A stretch of DNA of 64,000 nt, taken from the NCBI GenBank assembly GCA_040398845.1, contig JBBATH010000005.1, positions 1-64,000 on the forward strand, read 5' to 3'. Below are positions 16,198 to 24,697 of this stretch, in pieces. A program made the position numbers and the translations under genes. The stretch comes from WLND01 sp040398845. Its GTDB lineage: Bacteria; Actinomycetota; Actinomycetes; S36-B12. Positions within the stretch are counted from its first letter, which is position 1, and each line of letters begins with the position of its first letter. Under the pieces are notes generated by a model. That model worked only from the letters and a program-made list of their open reading frames with translations. It was not told the DNA's origin and did not search any database.

Positions 16198-17919
16198 ATG
16201 ACCGACGCCAGATGGTGCATTGACACCGAGCTCAATACCCGCTTCCCGGTTTACACCAGGTTCAATGCCAATGACGTGCTCCCGGACCCCATCACCCCGC
16301 TCGGCGCGAGCATGGCCTGGATCCCGCACATGCTGCCAGGCTCATCGATGGGCTACGCAGCCCTCGGTGCCGTGACAGCCGAGGAGTCGATCGACTTCGC
16401 AGCCTGGCCCTTCGGTGCCTTCTGCTACGGCCACCTCTACGTGAACGTCACGATGGCGCGCCTCGTTGGGATCCGAAGCGGCATCGGCTGGGCCGGCATC
16501 GACGCCGCGTTCTTCGGTAGTCATCCCGATGCCCCGCCACACACCGACTCGCCGAGCGACATCAATGAGGAGGTAAGCCAGCGCATCGCCGACCGGACGA
16601 TGTGGACCCTCACCGCTACGTCATTCCCCGACCTCGAGGAGGAGACCGGCCTCGCCGACAGTTTCCGCGAGCAACGTCCAGACATCGCGCGCCTGTCGAA
16701 CGCCGCGCTCCTCGCACGAGCACGTTCGATGATGCCGTACCAACGCCTCACCTGGCGCGGTGAGCTCATCGCCGGGTCACAGGCTGCCATCGGTCCGGCC
16801 GTCGTCATGAGCCTGCTCGGTGACGACTCACCCGTGAACGTCGTCGACATCATCGGGCCAGCCGGCGATGTCGTGTCGGCCGCACCTTCCTACGCCCTGT
16901 GGGACATGTCGCGGCTCGTCCGCGCCGATGCAGCGGCCACCGCGCTCTTTGACGCAGGGGTCGGGGGCATCGCCGGCGGGCTCGAAGCAGTCTCCCCGGA
17001 ATTGCATGCGCGATTCGCTGCATTCATCCGCGAGTTCGGCTACCGAGGGCCGTCTGAGTGGGATCTCGGCGCCGACTCTTGGGAGACTCGGCCTGAACTC
17101 GCGCTGTCGCTCCTCGATCGCATGAGGCAACTCGACGACTCCGCGTCGCCAGCGCTACGCAGGGCCGAGAGCGTCGAACGCGCCGAGCGCGCCTTTGAGG
17201 CCGTGCATGCCTCACTCGCCGGCAATGACGAGGCGCAGGCCACCTTGCGCATGGCGGTCGACTCGGCGCGGCGCGTGGCCTCATGGCGTGAACTCGGCAA
17301 GGCCAACTGCATCAAGGTCCTCAATGAGTCCCGGGTCGCGATGCGTGAGTTCGGGCGACGACTCGCAGCCGAAGGACACATCGCGCACCCGGGCCAGATC
17401 TTCATGGCCCTCGACGAGGAGCTCGACCTCATCGTGCTTGAGCCGGGCGCTCTCACCGAGCGGCTCGCCTCACGCGAGGTCGAATGGAAGGACCTCGGCA
17501 ACGTCGTCCTCCCCCTCTTCCTCCACGCGGGTGCGCCGATGACCCCGCTCGCCGACCTGCCCCGCAAGTCGGTCGCGGGCGTTGTTGTCGCCGCGTCCGG
17601 CGATGTCCTCACCGGTACCCCGGCCTCATCGGGAGTGGCGACGGGTCGCGCACGGGTCATCCTCAACCCGGGCGAGATCGCGGCCTTCGAGCCCGGCGAC
17701 GTCCTGATCGCGCCGCAAACTGATCCGTCATGGACGCCGCTGTTCGTCGTCGCGAGCGCGGTCGTCGTGGGTGTCGGTGCCCTGAGCAGTCACGCAATGA
17801 TCGTGAGCCGCGAACTCGGCATCCCGTGTGTCGCCGGCCTCGAGGGAGCAGCCGATCGAATCCCCGACGGGGCGATGGTCGAGGTCAACGGTTCAACCGG
17901 CACCGTCACCCTCCTGTGA
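16198..17919 (+). CDS. Phosphohistidine-domain phosphotransferase lacking an ATP-grasp domain (Rph/PpsA-like)
   Basis: A 573-aa protein. Residues about 15-440 are helical and resemble the substrate-binding domain of rifampin phosphotransferase (opening FNANDVLPDPITPL). Residues about 475-573 form the swivelling phosphohistidine domain of PEP-utilising enzymes: FEPGDVLIAPQTDPSWTPLF then ALSSHAMIVSRELGIPCV, with the predicted phospho-His at 532. The N-terminal PEP/pyruvate-binding ATP-grasp domain found in Rph is absent. In phenylphosphate synthase the ATP domain is a separate subunit, so this protein probably phosphorylates a hydroxyl group with a partner. ATG 16198 follows a GGAGCAC site. It is homologous to the product of 29499-31247. 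It overlaps the next gene by GTGA. Confidence 0.8.
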   Translation: MTDARWCIDTELNTRFPVYTRFNANDVLPDPITPLGASMAWIPHMLPGSSMGYAALGAVTAEESIDFAAWPFGAFCYGHLYVNVTMARLVGIRSGIGWAGIDAAFFGSHPDAPPHTDSPSDINEEVSQRIADRTMWTLTATSFPDLEEETGLADSFREQRPDIARLSNAALLARARSMMPYQRLTWRGELIAGSQAAIGPAVVMSLLGDDSPVNVVDIIGPAGDVVSAAPSYALWDMSRLVRADAAATALFDAGVGGIAGGLEAVSPELHARFAAFIREFGYRGPSEWDLGADSWETRPELALSLLDRMRQLDDSASPALRRAESVERAERAFEAVHASLAGNDEAQATLRMAVDSARRVASWRELGKANCIKVLNESRVAMREFGRRLAAEGHIAHPGQIFMALDEELDLIVLEPGALTERLASREVEWKDLGNVVLPLFLHAGAPMTPLADLPRKSVAGVVVAASGDVLTGTPASSGVATGRARVILNPGEIAAFEPGDVLIAPQTDPSWTPLFVVASAVVVGVGALSSHAMIVSRELGIPCVAGLEGAADRIPDGAMVEVNGSTGTVTLL

Positions 17920-18692
17920 CACAGGCACCGGTTGGCTCCGTTATCGCGCGGACAGCCGTTATCACCGGTGCTGGTACGGGGATCGGCGCAGCAACCGCTC
18001 GGACCCTGGCAAGTTCGTGCAGCACCATCGTGCTCCTCGGCCGGCGGCTGGCCAAGCTCGAGGAGGTGGCCGCCGACATCACGGCGAGCCACCCCGCGGT
18101 GACGGCACACGTGATGTCAGTGGATGCCGCCGATGTTCTGGCGGTCGAGGCGTTCGCGGCCTGGGCGAGCGATGCGCTCCCTTCGATCGACATCGTCGTC
18201 AACAATGCCGGGTCGACCCAGCCTGCCTTCGCGGGCGGACTGCAGAACATTGCCGATGTGTGGGAATTGACGATCCGCGGCAACCTCATGAGTGCAGTGC
18301 TCGTTACCGAGGCCCTGCTCCCGCAGATGACCTCCCCCGGCGGCCGGATCGTCATCACCGGATCCTTCGCGGCGCAGTTCGGCACCGGGTCAATCGCCTA
18401 CTCGGCCGCCAAGGCGGCGCTCCAGACGTACGTCGTCGGCCTCACGCGCACCCAGGGCCCCCGCGGGATCACGTGCAATGTCGTGGCTCCCGGCTACACC
18501 GGCGATACCGAGCTCGTTGCCGGTCGTATTTCCGAGGAGCGGCATGCCCGCCTCATCGGTGGCATCGCCGTGGGCCGGGCCGCCACCTCGCAGGAGATCG
18601 CCAATGTCATCAACTTCGTCGCTTCCGCCGGAGCATCATTCGTCACAGGTCAGACCATCACCGCCAACGGTGGCGTGATGTTTCCCGGATAA
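17916..18692 (+). CDS. Short-chain dehydrogenase/reductase
   Basis: A 258-aa classical SDR using NAD(P)H. The Rossmann motif is TGAGTGIG near residue 17, NNAG is present, the catalytic Ser lies in VITGSFA, and YSAAK carries the Tyr and Lys. The GTG start overlaps the stop of the phosphotransferase gene (GTGA), so translation is coupled. It probably oxidises a secondary alcohol or reduces a ketone made in the same pathway. GRRLAKLE after strand beta2 suggests NADP(H) preference, though this is weak evidence. Confidence 0.9.
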   Translation: MTQAPVGSVIARTAVITGAGTGIGAATARTLASSCSTIVLLGRRLAKLEEVAADITASHPAVTAHVMSVDAADVLAVEAFAAWASDALPSIDIVVNNAGSTQPAFAGGLQNIADVWELTIRGNLMSAVLVTEALLPQMTSPGGRIVITGSFAAQFGTGSIAYSAAKAALQTYVVGLTRTQGPRGITCNVVAPGYTGDTELVAGRISEERHARLIGGIAVGRAATSQEIANVINFVASAGASFVTGQTITANGGVMFPG

Positions 18693-18705
18693 CAGGAGGT
18701 ACATC

Positions 18706-19155
18706 ATGGCCGAGTTCACCGAACTTGATCTGCAACGCATCGAGATCGTGAAGCAGCTCTTCGCCGCTTGGAGTAGCGGCGATGCTGACGCTCCACGTTC
18801 GTTCATGGCCGAGAACGGCATCCTGTGGGATTCGATCGGCGGCCAGAAGGACGGCTGGCCCGCGATCCGCGAGTACTTCGGCCACGGGCTCGAGCGCTAC
18901 CCCGATCTCGTCCTCGAGCCGACCGGCGAGTTCTGGGCCCGTCCCGATGGCATTGCCCTCCAATGGGTGATGAGCGCGACGGTGCTCGACGACTCAAAGG
19001 GAGCCGAGCACAAGGGCAAGAAGTGGATCGTCGAAGGCCTGAGCTTCGTCGTCTTCGACGGGCTCACCGTGACGCTGGAGGCCGATTACCACGAGGGCAC
19101 CTGGCGCGACCGCTCACTTCAGGAGGGCGGGCTCCACGCGCCGATCAAGCGCTGA
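18706..19155 (+). CDS. SnoaL/NTF2-like protein
   Basis: A 149-aa protein with an AGGAGG ribosome site 13 nt after the SDR stop. The alpha+beta cone fold is recognisable from the opening helix (DLQRIEIVKQLFAAWSSGDA) and the strands ILWDSIG, LVLEPTGEFW and WIVEGLSFVVFDG. SnoaL-like proteins include cyclases, isomerases, dehydratases and small subunits of Rieske dioxygenases. Four such proteins occur in the window near Rieske or SDR genes. Its last 37 bases overlap the convergent TetR gene. Confidence 0.75.
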   Translation: MAEFTELDLQRIEIVKQLFAAWSSGDADAPRSFMAENGILWDSIGGQKDGWPAIREYFGHGLERYPDLVLEPTGEFWARPDGIALQWVMSATVLDDSKGAEHKGKKWIVEGLSFVVFDGLTVTLEADYHEGTWRDRSLQEGGLHAPIKR

Positions 19156-19688
19156 TGCAGGTGCTCAACCTGTCGTGAGGTGATCTGCGCCTGCGTGACG
19201 AGCCGGCGGTAGAGGAAGGGTGCGACGACGTCCTCGACCCCCTGCTTCACATCGAGATCCGCTCGAAAGATTCCGCTCGCCTGACCGCGCCTGATGATCC
19301 CTGCTGCTCGCGATCGAGTCTGCGAGAAGCTGCGGCGATGGACGTCGGCGAAGGGTTCGTCGCGCATTGACAGTTCGATGAGGGCAATGAGCACGGCGCA
19401 GTAGGTCGGGTCGTTGAGGCGGCGTGCGTAGTCGGCGAGGTACTCGCGAAGGGCCGCAGCAGGCTCGTCCGCGAACTCGACGGTGTCGCGGTGCATGAGC
19501 TCGTCGAAGACCTCGCAGGTGAGGGCGGCGAGGTTCGGCCAATTGCGGTAGATCGTGCTGCGCGAGACGCCGGACTCCTCTGCCAGTCTGTCAGCGCTCA
19601 GGCCTGCGATGCCATCGGCTACCAGGACTGAGCGCACCGCGTCGAAGACCGCGGACTTCGAGCGCTCGTAGCGGACATCGGTCGTCAT
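19119..19688 (-). CDS. TetR-family transcriptional regulator
   Basis: A 189-aa regulator. The N-terminal HTH is GIAGLSADRLAEESGVSRST followed by IYRNWPNLAALTCEVFDEL; the rest is a helical ligand-binding and dimer domain with the TetR_C-type end (ASGIFRADLDVKQGVEDVV). It is the last gene of the minus-strand group epimerase - APH - TetR, with its ATG two bases after the APH stop. The likely target is the divergent promoter region at 21961-22037. Its 3' end overlaps the convergent SnoaL gene by 37 bp. Confidence 0.9.
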   Translation of the reverse strand: MTTDVRYERSKSAVFDAVRSVLVADGIAGLSADRLAEESGVSRSTIYRNWPNLAALTCEVFDELMHRDTVEFADEPAAALREYLADYARRLNDPTYCAVLIALIELSMRDEPFADVHRRSFSQTRSRAAGIIRRGQASGIFRADLDVKQGVEDVVAPFLYRRLVTQAQITSRQVEHLHQRLIGAWSPPS

Positions 19689-19690
19689 GA

Positions 19691-20965
19691 CTACTCGCAG
19701 GTGATCTCGATGAGCTGACCGAGGAAACGCAGGTGGACGGCAATGCCGATCGCGAGCTGATCAGCGGTGCGGTGCGAGCCGTCGCAGAACACCGTGAGCG
19801 CGGTGAGGTTCACGCACGCCCCCCGAAAGTGGTTGTAGGCCAACCAGTTTCGCCATTGCAGCTCAGTCAGTTCGAGGCCGATCGCCTCGTGCAGGCGCAT
19901 CTTCCACGCTTCAGCGCTCATCGTTCGGCGGCCCCGGATCAGGGCGAGATACGCCCAGTCCTCCGCCGCGTCGCCGACATGGGCGAACTCCCAGTCGAGC
20001 ACGGTGAGGCCATTCTCCTCATCGAAGAGCGCATTGCCGGGGCCCGCATCGCCGTGGACGATGACGCTCGGGCCGGTGGGCTCAAGATTGGCGCGCAGCC
20101 ATGCCGCCCCCTGATCGATGAGCGGGATCGGTGTCGCCGCGTGCGCTCGGTAAAGCGTGAGCCAGCCATCGATGTTGTCGCTCATCACCTGCTCGGCCGT
20201 ACGTTCAGACGGGTCAATCGCGGTAACGGGCACCCGATGGAGTTCGGCGACCGATCGGATGATGTCGTCGAGCCCGGCATCGTCAAGACGCACCTGACCC
20301 CTGACCTCCTCCATGATGAAGAAGGGCTCGCCGAGAACCATGCCGGTCGCCTCGACGTGCAAGATCGCTGGTACCCGGTAGCCCGCGCCGAGCAGGCCGC
20401 GCATCGCGGCGACCTCGGTCATCGTGTCCGTGCCGAACATCCCACCCTGCTCGATGCGAACGATGACATTGCGGGTGCTGCCGTCCACCGTGATGGTCGT
20501 TCGCCACATCCGCCGGGAGAACCCTCCCCCGATCACCTCGGCGCCCAGGACCTCGACGGCCGACCCGTGCCCAGCGGTGAGCCAGGCAGCCAGCTTGCTG
20601 AGTTCGCTCTGGTCGACCTCGAGCACCGGGTGTTCGACGTCGGTGCCGTGGCCGGTGAACACGCTCAGGAGCGGCTCGGCGACAGCGATGTCCTCGCGCA
20701 ACCATGCAACAAGGCGCTCACGCAGCTCCGATGCCCCTGGATCATCGAGCATCGCCTGAGCCGCAGCGTCGAAGGCCTCGTCAGGTGTACAGCCAATGAG
20801 CTCAGCGATTTCTGCCGCCCGCGCAGGGGTCGGATCCTCACCGCGAGTCGCGGCATACGTCTCGATTCCTACCCACTGACTCACGTCACCGTGGGCGATG
20901 TCCGAAACCGCGTGTGCGCGCGCGATCGCCTCGGTCAGCGCCTGGTCAGCGATGCGAACGGTCAC
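19691..20965 (-). CDS. APH-fold phosphotransferase with a 125-aa N-terminal extension
   Basis: A 424-aa protein. Residues about 140-424 are an aminoglycoside-phosphotransferase/choline-kinase-like kinase with VHGDAGPGNAL (His304, Asp306, Asn311) and the metal-binding Asp of VLDWEFAHVGD. Residues 1-125 form a separate helical region that I do not recognise. The start is GTG 20965, which overlaps the epimerase stop (GTGA) and follows AAGGAG. In LvaA and the mammalian ACAD10/11 kinase domains this fold phosphorylates 4-hydroxyacyl-CoA before elimination. Another small hydroxylated substrate is also possible. Confidence 0.8.
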   Translation of the reverse strand: MTVRIADQALTEAIARAHAVSDIAHGDVSQWVGIETYAATRGEDPTPARAAEIAELIGCTPDEAFDAAAQAMLDDPGASELRERLVAWLREDIAVAEPLLSVFTGHGTDVEHPVLEVDQSELSKLAAWLTAGHGSAVEVLGAEVIGGGFSRRMWRTTITVDGSTRNVIVRIEQGGMFGTDTMTEVAAMRGLLGAGYRVPAILHVEATGMVLGEPFFIMEEVRGQVRLDDAGLDDIIRSVAELHRVPVTAIDPSERTAEQVMSDNIDGWLTLYRAHAATPIPLIDQGAAWLRANLEPTGPSVIVHGDAGPGNALFDEENGLTVLDWEFAHVGDAAEDWAYLALIRGRRTMSAEAWKMRLHEAIGLELTELQWRNWLAYNHFRGACVNLTALTVFCDGSHRTADQLAIGIAVHLRFLGQLIEITCE

Positions 20966-21960
20966 CCGTGCAGCTCCTTGGCAAAGGTTGCCTCGAGGTC
21001 GAAGTCGTAGCCGGCGCCCCACATCGGGTCGGAGAGCGCATCGGGGGCATCCACGAGATCGGTCGAGCAGAACCATTCGTAGGTCTGCTCATGGCCGTTC
21101 ATGAAGCCGCGCTCTGACGTGAGTCCGAGGTCTCGAGCCTTCTCCACCGAGAGGATGCCGTGGTGCTTGTCCTTGAACAAGTGGCCGAAGGGCGCCTGAC
21201 CCACGCCATTCCAGTTCGGGACCTCGATGATGTCGGGTTCGACGTTGACGATGGCGGAGAGTCGAAGTGCGTACTCACGAGCCGAGCAGCCCTGCCCGGT
21301 GAGGTTCACGACCTCACCGCGCACGGCGGGCAGGAGCGCCATCTCGAGCAGGTTCGTGCAGAGATCATCGACATGGCCGTAAGAGGTTGTGACGAGGCCT
21401 TCATGCGGAATCAGAATGGGCAGGCCCCGACGCAGTCGCAGGAACATCGCGGTCTCCATGTCATGGATGTTGTTGTCTGGCCCGTAGATCGCAGCGGGTC
21501 GGCCGATCGAGCCTGGGAAGCCGGTCGATGCGAATCGGTCGAGGATGGCCCGCTCGGTATGGGCCTTGAAGCCGCCGTAGGTCGTGTCGGGGTCATCGCG
21601 GTAGGGCTGGTCCTCCGTCCAGGGCATCAGGCCGGTCGGCTCGTAGGCCATGATCGACGAGACGAAGACATAGGAGCCGACCCGGCTGTCGAGCAGGTCG
21701 ATGAGCTCATCGAAGGGCCCTCCACCGGCAGCCATGACGAAGCCCGATACGTCGATGACGGCATCCCATTCAGTGCCCTCGAGCGCCTGCCGCATCGACT
21801 CGGTGCTCGTGCGATCACCGATGATCCGGTTCACCCCTGCTGGCAGGTCCGTTGAGGTCTTGCCCCGGTTGAGCACCGTTACCTGGTGACCGGCCTCCCG
21901 CAGGTGTTCGACCATGCGGCGTCCGACAAACGTGCCTCCACCGAGGATCAGAGTTTCCAT
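20962..21960 (-). CDS. NAD-dependent epimerase/dehydratase (extended SDR)
   Basis: A 332-aa extended SDR. The N-terminus METLILGGGTFVGRRMVEHL carries the GGxxxxG nucleotide motif. DVSGFV and FVSSIMAYEP supply the Ser region, and TYGGFKAHTE gives the catalytic Tyr and Lys. GRPAAIYGPDNN and GHVDDLCTNL are typical of the epimerase family. Substrates in this family include sugar nucleotides, but also hydroxysteroids and other alcohols; here the context is catabolic. It is the first gene of the minus-strand operon facing the divergent promoter at 21961-22037. Confidence 0.85.
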   Translation of the reverse strand: METLILGGGTFVGRRMVEHLREAGHQVTVLNRGKTSTDLPAGVNRIIGDRTSTESMRQALEGTEWDAVIDVSGFVMAAGGGPFDELIDLLDSRVGSYVFVSSIMAYEPTGLMPWTEDQPYRDDPDTTYGGFKAHTERAILDRFASTGFPGSIGRPAAIYGPDNNIHDMETAMFLRLRRGLPILIPHEGLVTTSYGHVDDLCTNLLEMALLPAVRGEVVNLTGQGCSAREYALRLSAIVNVEPDIIEVPNWNGVGQAPFGHLFKDKHHGILSVEKARDLGLTSERGFMNGHEQTYEWFCSTDLVDAPDALSDPMWGAGYDFDLEATFAKELHG

Positions 21961-21990
21961 GGGAGGACCCTAGCCTTCGTTCGAACTTTG

Positions 21991-22007
21991 TGAGACGTTT
22001 TGTCCCA
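21991..22007. promoter_or_regulatory. TetR-type operator candidate in the divergent promoter region
   Basis: TGAGACGTTTTGTCCCA is a 6-5-6 inverted repeat with one mismatched pair. It is centred between the divergent starts at 21960 (minus) and 22038 (plus). Because the TetR gene ends the minus-strand operon, this is the natural place for its operator. The assignment is inference. Confidence 0.35.
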
Positions 22008-22037
22008 TAGCACCGAGTGCATCAGTAGGCTCAGTCC

Positions 22038-23159
22038 ATGAGTGAACAGCGTCTGACCGCGTTCGACGAGTTCCCGCGGCACCAGACCACCGGCACCTTC
22101 AACTCCGTGGCCAGCGACTCCCCCAACTGGAGTGACGGCTACTACTTCACGCTCGGCGACCGTGAGACTGGTGCCAGCCTGTTCGCCGGCCTGCGCCTGT
22201 ACTCCAACACCGATGTCATCGACGGATTCGCCTGCGTAACCGTCGATGGCCGCCAGCACAATGTGCGGTGGTCTCGTCGCCTCAGACCCGAGATCGACGA
22301 CATTCGAGTCGGCCCCCTCGCCCTCGAGATCCTCGAGCCGTTGAAGCGGATGCGCCTATCCTGCGACGAGAACCAGTACGGCATCAGCTACGACCTCGAG
22401 TGGACGGCGCTCCACGAGCCGTATCTCGAGGACGAGATCATCCGCTACTCCGGCGGTCGAAAGGTGTACACGCGCAACAACTACGACCAGTGCCTCGATG
22501 TCGCCGGCACCATCACTGTCGGGGATCGCACGCTGCAGGTCTCGCCGAAATCGTGGGTCGGCGTGCGCGATCACTCCTGGGGCATGGGTCGCACCGGCGG
22601 CAAGAATTCAGGGGTCGCCCCGGATTGGGGCAAGGATCCGCGCCGCGGATTCGCGATGCGTCAGTGGACCATGTTCAAGATGCCGGATCGCGTGATGTTC
22701 TGGCAGTTTCACCAGCAGCCCGATGGCTCCTTCAACCAACTCGAGACCATCGTCATCCCAAACGACACGACGCAGGAGTGGTGGTCGTATGTCGACGCCA
22801 GCGTCACTCACGAGCGCATCGATGGCTACCCGCGCCTTAAGGAATCCACCATCGCCCTCACCCGCCCCGACGGCAGCATCGACCGGTTCCTCAACACCCC
22901 CGTGGGCTGGCCCGTCTATCTGCAGGGCGGCGGCTACCACGATGGCTTCGCCGATGGCCTCGGTCGCGGCGTGTTCCGCGGCGATGAGTTCCACGATGGC
23001 GAGGTCTGGGAGGTGACGCATCCGATCCATGTCGGCGACCCGGCTGGCTGGTTCGTGCAACGCCCGGACGCCTGGGCTGAGCAGTTCGCCACCTGCGTGA
23101 ATCTCGACAACCCCGTCGATTCCGGCTTCGGCCACATGGAATGCGTCATCACTCCATGA
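22038..23159 (+). CDS. CrtC/AttH-like lipocalin-fold protein, unknown activity
   Basis: A 373-aa, beta-rich, Trp-rich protein. The segments SPNWSDGYYFTLGD, FACVTVDGRQHNVRW, SWVGVRDHSWGMGR and FWQFHQQPDGSFNQLETIVI are characteristic of the two-domain lipocalin-like proteins related to carotenoid 1,2-hydratase and AttH; the [GV]RDHSWG motif is the clearest. Proteins of this fold bind hydrophobic molecules, and some catalyse hydration or cyclisation. It overlaps the next gene by ATGA and leads the plus-strand operon lipocalin - SnoaL - APH - small helical protein. The family assignment rests on motif shape only. Confidence 0.6.
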   Translation: MSEQRLTAFDEFPRHQTTGTFNSVASDSPNWSDGYYFTLGDRETGASLFAGLRLYSNTDVIDGFACVTVDGRQHNVRWSRRLRPEIDDIRVGPLALEILEPLKRMRLSCDENQYGISYDLEWTALHEPYLEDEIIRYSGGRKVYTRNNYDQCLDVAGTITVGDRTLQVSPKSWVGVRDHSWGMGRTGGKNSGVAPDWGKDPRRGFAMRQWTMFKMPDRVMFWQFHQQPDGSFNQLETIVIPNDTTQEWWSYVDASVTHERIDGYPRLKESTIALTRPDGSIDRFLNTPVGWPVYLQGGGYHDGFADGLGRGVFRGDEFHDGEVWEVTHPIHVGDPAGWFVQRPDAWAEQFATCVNLDNPVDSGFGHMECVITP

Positions 23160-23668
23160 GCGCGATCGATCCGGCCCGCCTCCAGTGGCTCCTCGACCGT
23201 GAGGAGTTGCGGGCACTGTCGGCCGCCTACATGCGGGGCCTCGACCGCGCTGATGGCGCACTCGTGCGCAGCGTCTTCACCGACGACGCCACGACGCACT
23301 ACGGCTCGTTCACCGGTGGCCCAGGTGAGATGGCCGGCATGGCCATGAAGGCGCTGTCGGCCTACAGCGACACCCAGCATTTCCTTGGCCAGATCAACCT
23401 GCAGATCGACGGCGACGAGGCCACGGGCGAGGTGTACTTCCAGGCGTACCACCAGCACGCCACCGAGGGCTTCGACCGATTCATCTGCGGCCGGTACATC
23501 GATCGCTACCGTCGAGTGAATGGGTCATGGCAGATGTCACACCGAACCGAGGTCGTTGACTGGACGCGGACCGAGCCGATAGCCGACGACTACTTCCGCC
23601 TTCGGCCACACACGGTCAGGGGCACTCGCGACACCACTGATCTCAGCTACCGTCCCCACGAAGCCTGA
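23156..23668 (+). CDS. SnoaL-like protein (nuclear transport factor 2 fold)
   Basis: A 170-aa protein starting at ATG 23156 inside the previous stop (ATGA). The signature is LQWLLDREELRALSAAYMRG, then LDRADGALVRSVFTDDATTH, then strands QINLQIDGDEATGEVYFQAY and FICGRYIDRYRRVNGSWQM. This is the arrangement of SnoaL_4 proteins (bile-acid 7-alpha-dehydratase and scytalone-dehydratase-like). The His in DATTHYG and an Asp nearby could act as acid and base. A dehydratase or isomerase acting on an alicyclic alcohol is plausible. Confidence 0.8.
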   Translation: MSAIDPARLQWLLDREELRALSAAYMRGLDRADGALVRSVFTDDATTHYGSFTGGPGEMAGMAMKALSAYSDTQHFLGQINLQIDGDEATGEVYFQAYHQHATEGFDRFICGRYIDRYRRVNGSWQMSHRTEVVDWTRTEPIADDYFRLRPHTVRGTRDTTDLSYRPHEA

Positions 23669-23692
23669 CGCACTCAAAAAGAGGGAGCACGA

Positions 23693-24697
23693 ATGGATAT
23701 CGAGCGTTTCCAAGGCTTCTTGGATGCAGTCGAACCGGACCGCGGGGTAACTGTGCTCAGCGCTGTAGCCCTCCCCGGCGGCTACAGCAGGCTCTCCGTC
23801 CTCACTGAGGTTCAGTGGGCCGACGGAACGACCGAACGGTTCGTGCTTCGCGGCGACCCACCGGACGAGAGCAGTGTCTTCCGCAGCGATCGCGCAGCGG
23901 AGTGGGCGATGCTGCAAGCGGTCAAGGATCTTCCCGACTTCCGGATTCCAACCCCGCGGTACTTCGACGCCACCGGCGAGTACCTGGGCTGCAAAGCCAT
24001 CGTCTCCGAGGCCATCGACTCCACCTCAATGCAGAAGTACCTCGATACCGGCCCGGATCTCGACAAGGCCCGGGAGGATTTCGTAGCGATCATGGCCTCG
24101 GCACACAACACGCCGCTGGACTCCATTGACGCAACCATCGAGCGGCCTGCGAGTTGGCGCGAGCACATCGAGGATGTCATCTCGAACTACGAGCGCATGC
24201 TCGATATCATCGACGGCTGCGATCCGGTGCTTCGCTACACACTCAAGAAAATCCGGATGAACATGCCGGCCGAGGTGCCCATGGCCCTCGTGCACGGCGA
24301 CCTCCAGCCCGGCAATTTCCTGCTGTCCGACGGCACTGACCCCTACATCATCGACTGGGAGTTCGCCCGCATCGGTGATCCGCGGCTCGACATCGGCTAC
24401 TACCTGCAGATTCCAATGCCACCTCATCTCTACCATCCGGATCCCGAGGCCTTCCTTGCGAGCTACCGGGCCCTGACCGGCCTCACCGAGGAACAGATCA
24501 ATCCGGCGATCGCCAAGTACTTCCTGCTCCTTGGCACGAGCCACCTCATGGTCGACATCCTTCGCGGCGCCCGGGACGTCACCGACGGGCTGCACCGCGG
24601 CGTGATGGGCACCTTCCTCATGACCGCATATGCGCACTTCAACAACCTGTACCTCGATTACTCACTCGAGCTGCCCTACTCGGAGGTCACCGCATGA
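23693..24697 (+). CDS. APH-fold kinase, LvaA-like
   Basis: A 334-aa single-domain kinase of the aminoglycoside-phosphotransferase/ACAD10-11 type. Motifs are ALVHGDLQPGNFLL (His201, Asp203, Asn208) and YIIDWEFARIGDPRLDIGYY (metal Asp221). It overlaps the next gene (a 153-aa helical protein) by ATGA. In the levulinate pathway the kinase LvaA and the small protein LvaB act together to phosphorylate a 4-hydroxyacyl-CoA, and the same layout is seen here. The acyl-CoA dehydrogenases elsewhere in the window could provide the elimination partner. The substrate is unproven. Confidence 0.82.
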   Translation: MDIERFQGFLDAVEPDRGVTVLSAVALPGGYSRLSVLTEVQWADGTTERFVLRGDPPDESSVFRSDRAAEWAMLQAVKDLPDFRIPTPRYFDATGEYLGCKAIVSEAIDSTSMQKYLDTGPDLDKAREDFVAIMASAHNTPLDSIDATIERPASWREHIEDVISNYERMLDIIDGCDPVLRYTLKKIRMNMPAEVPMALVHGDLQPGNFLLSDGTDPYIIDWEFARIGDPRLDIGYYLQIPMPPHLYHPDPEAFLASYRALTGLTEEQINPAIAKYFLLLGTSHLMVDILRGARDVTDGLHRGVMGTFLMTAYAHFNNLYLDYSLELPYSEVTA

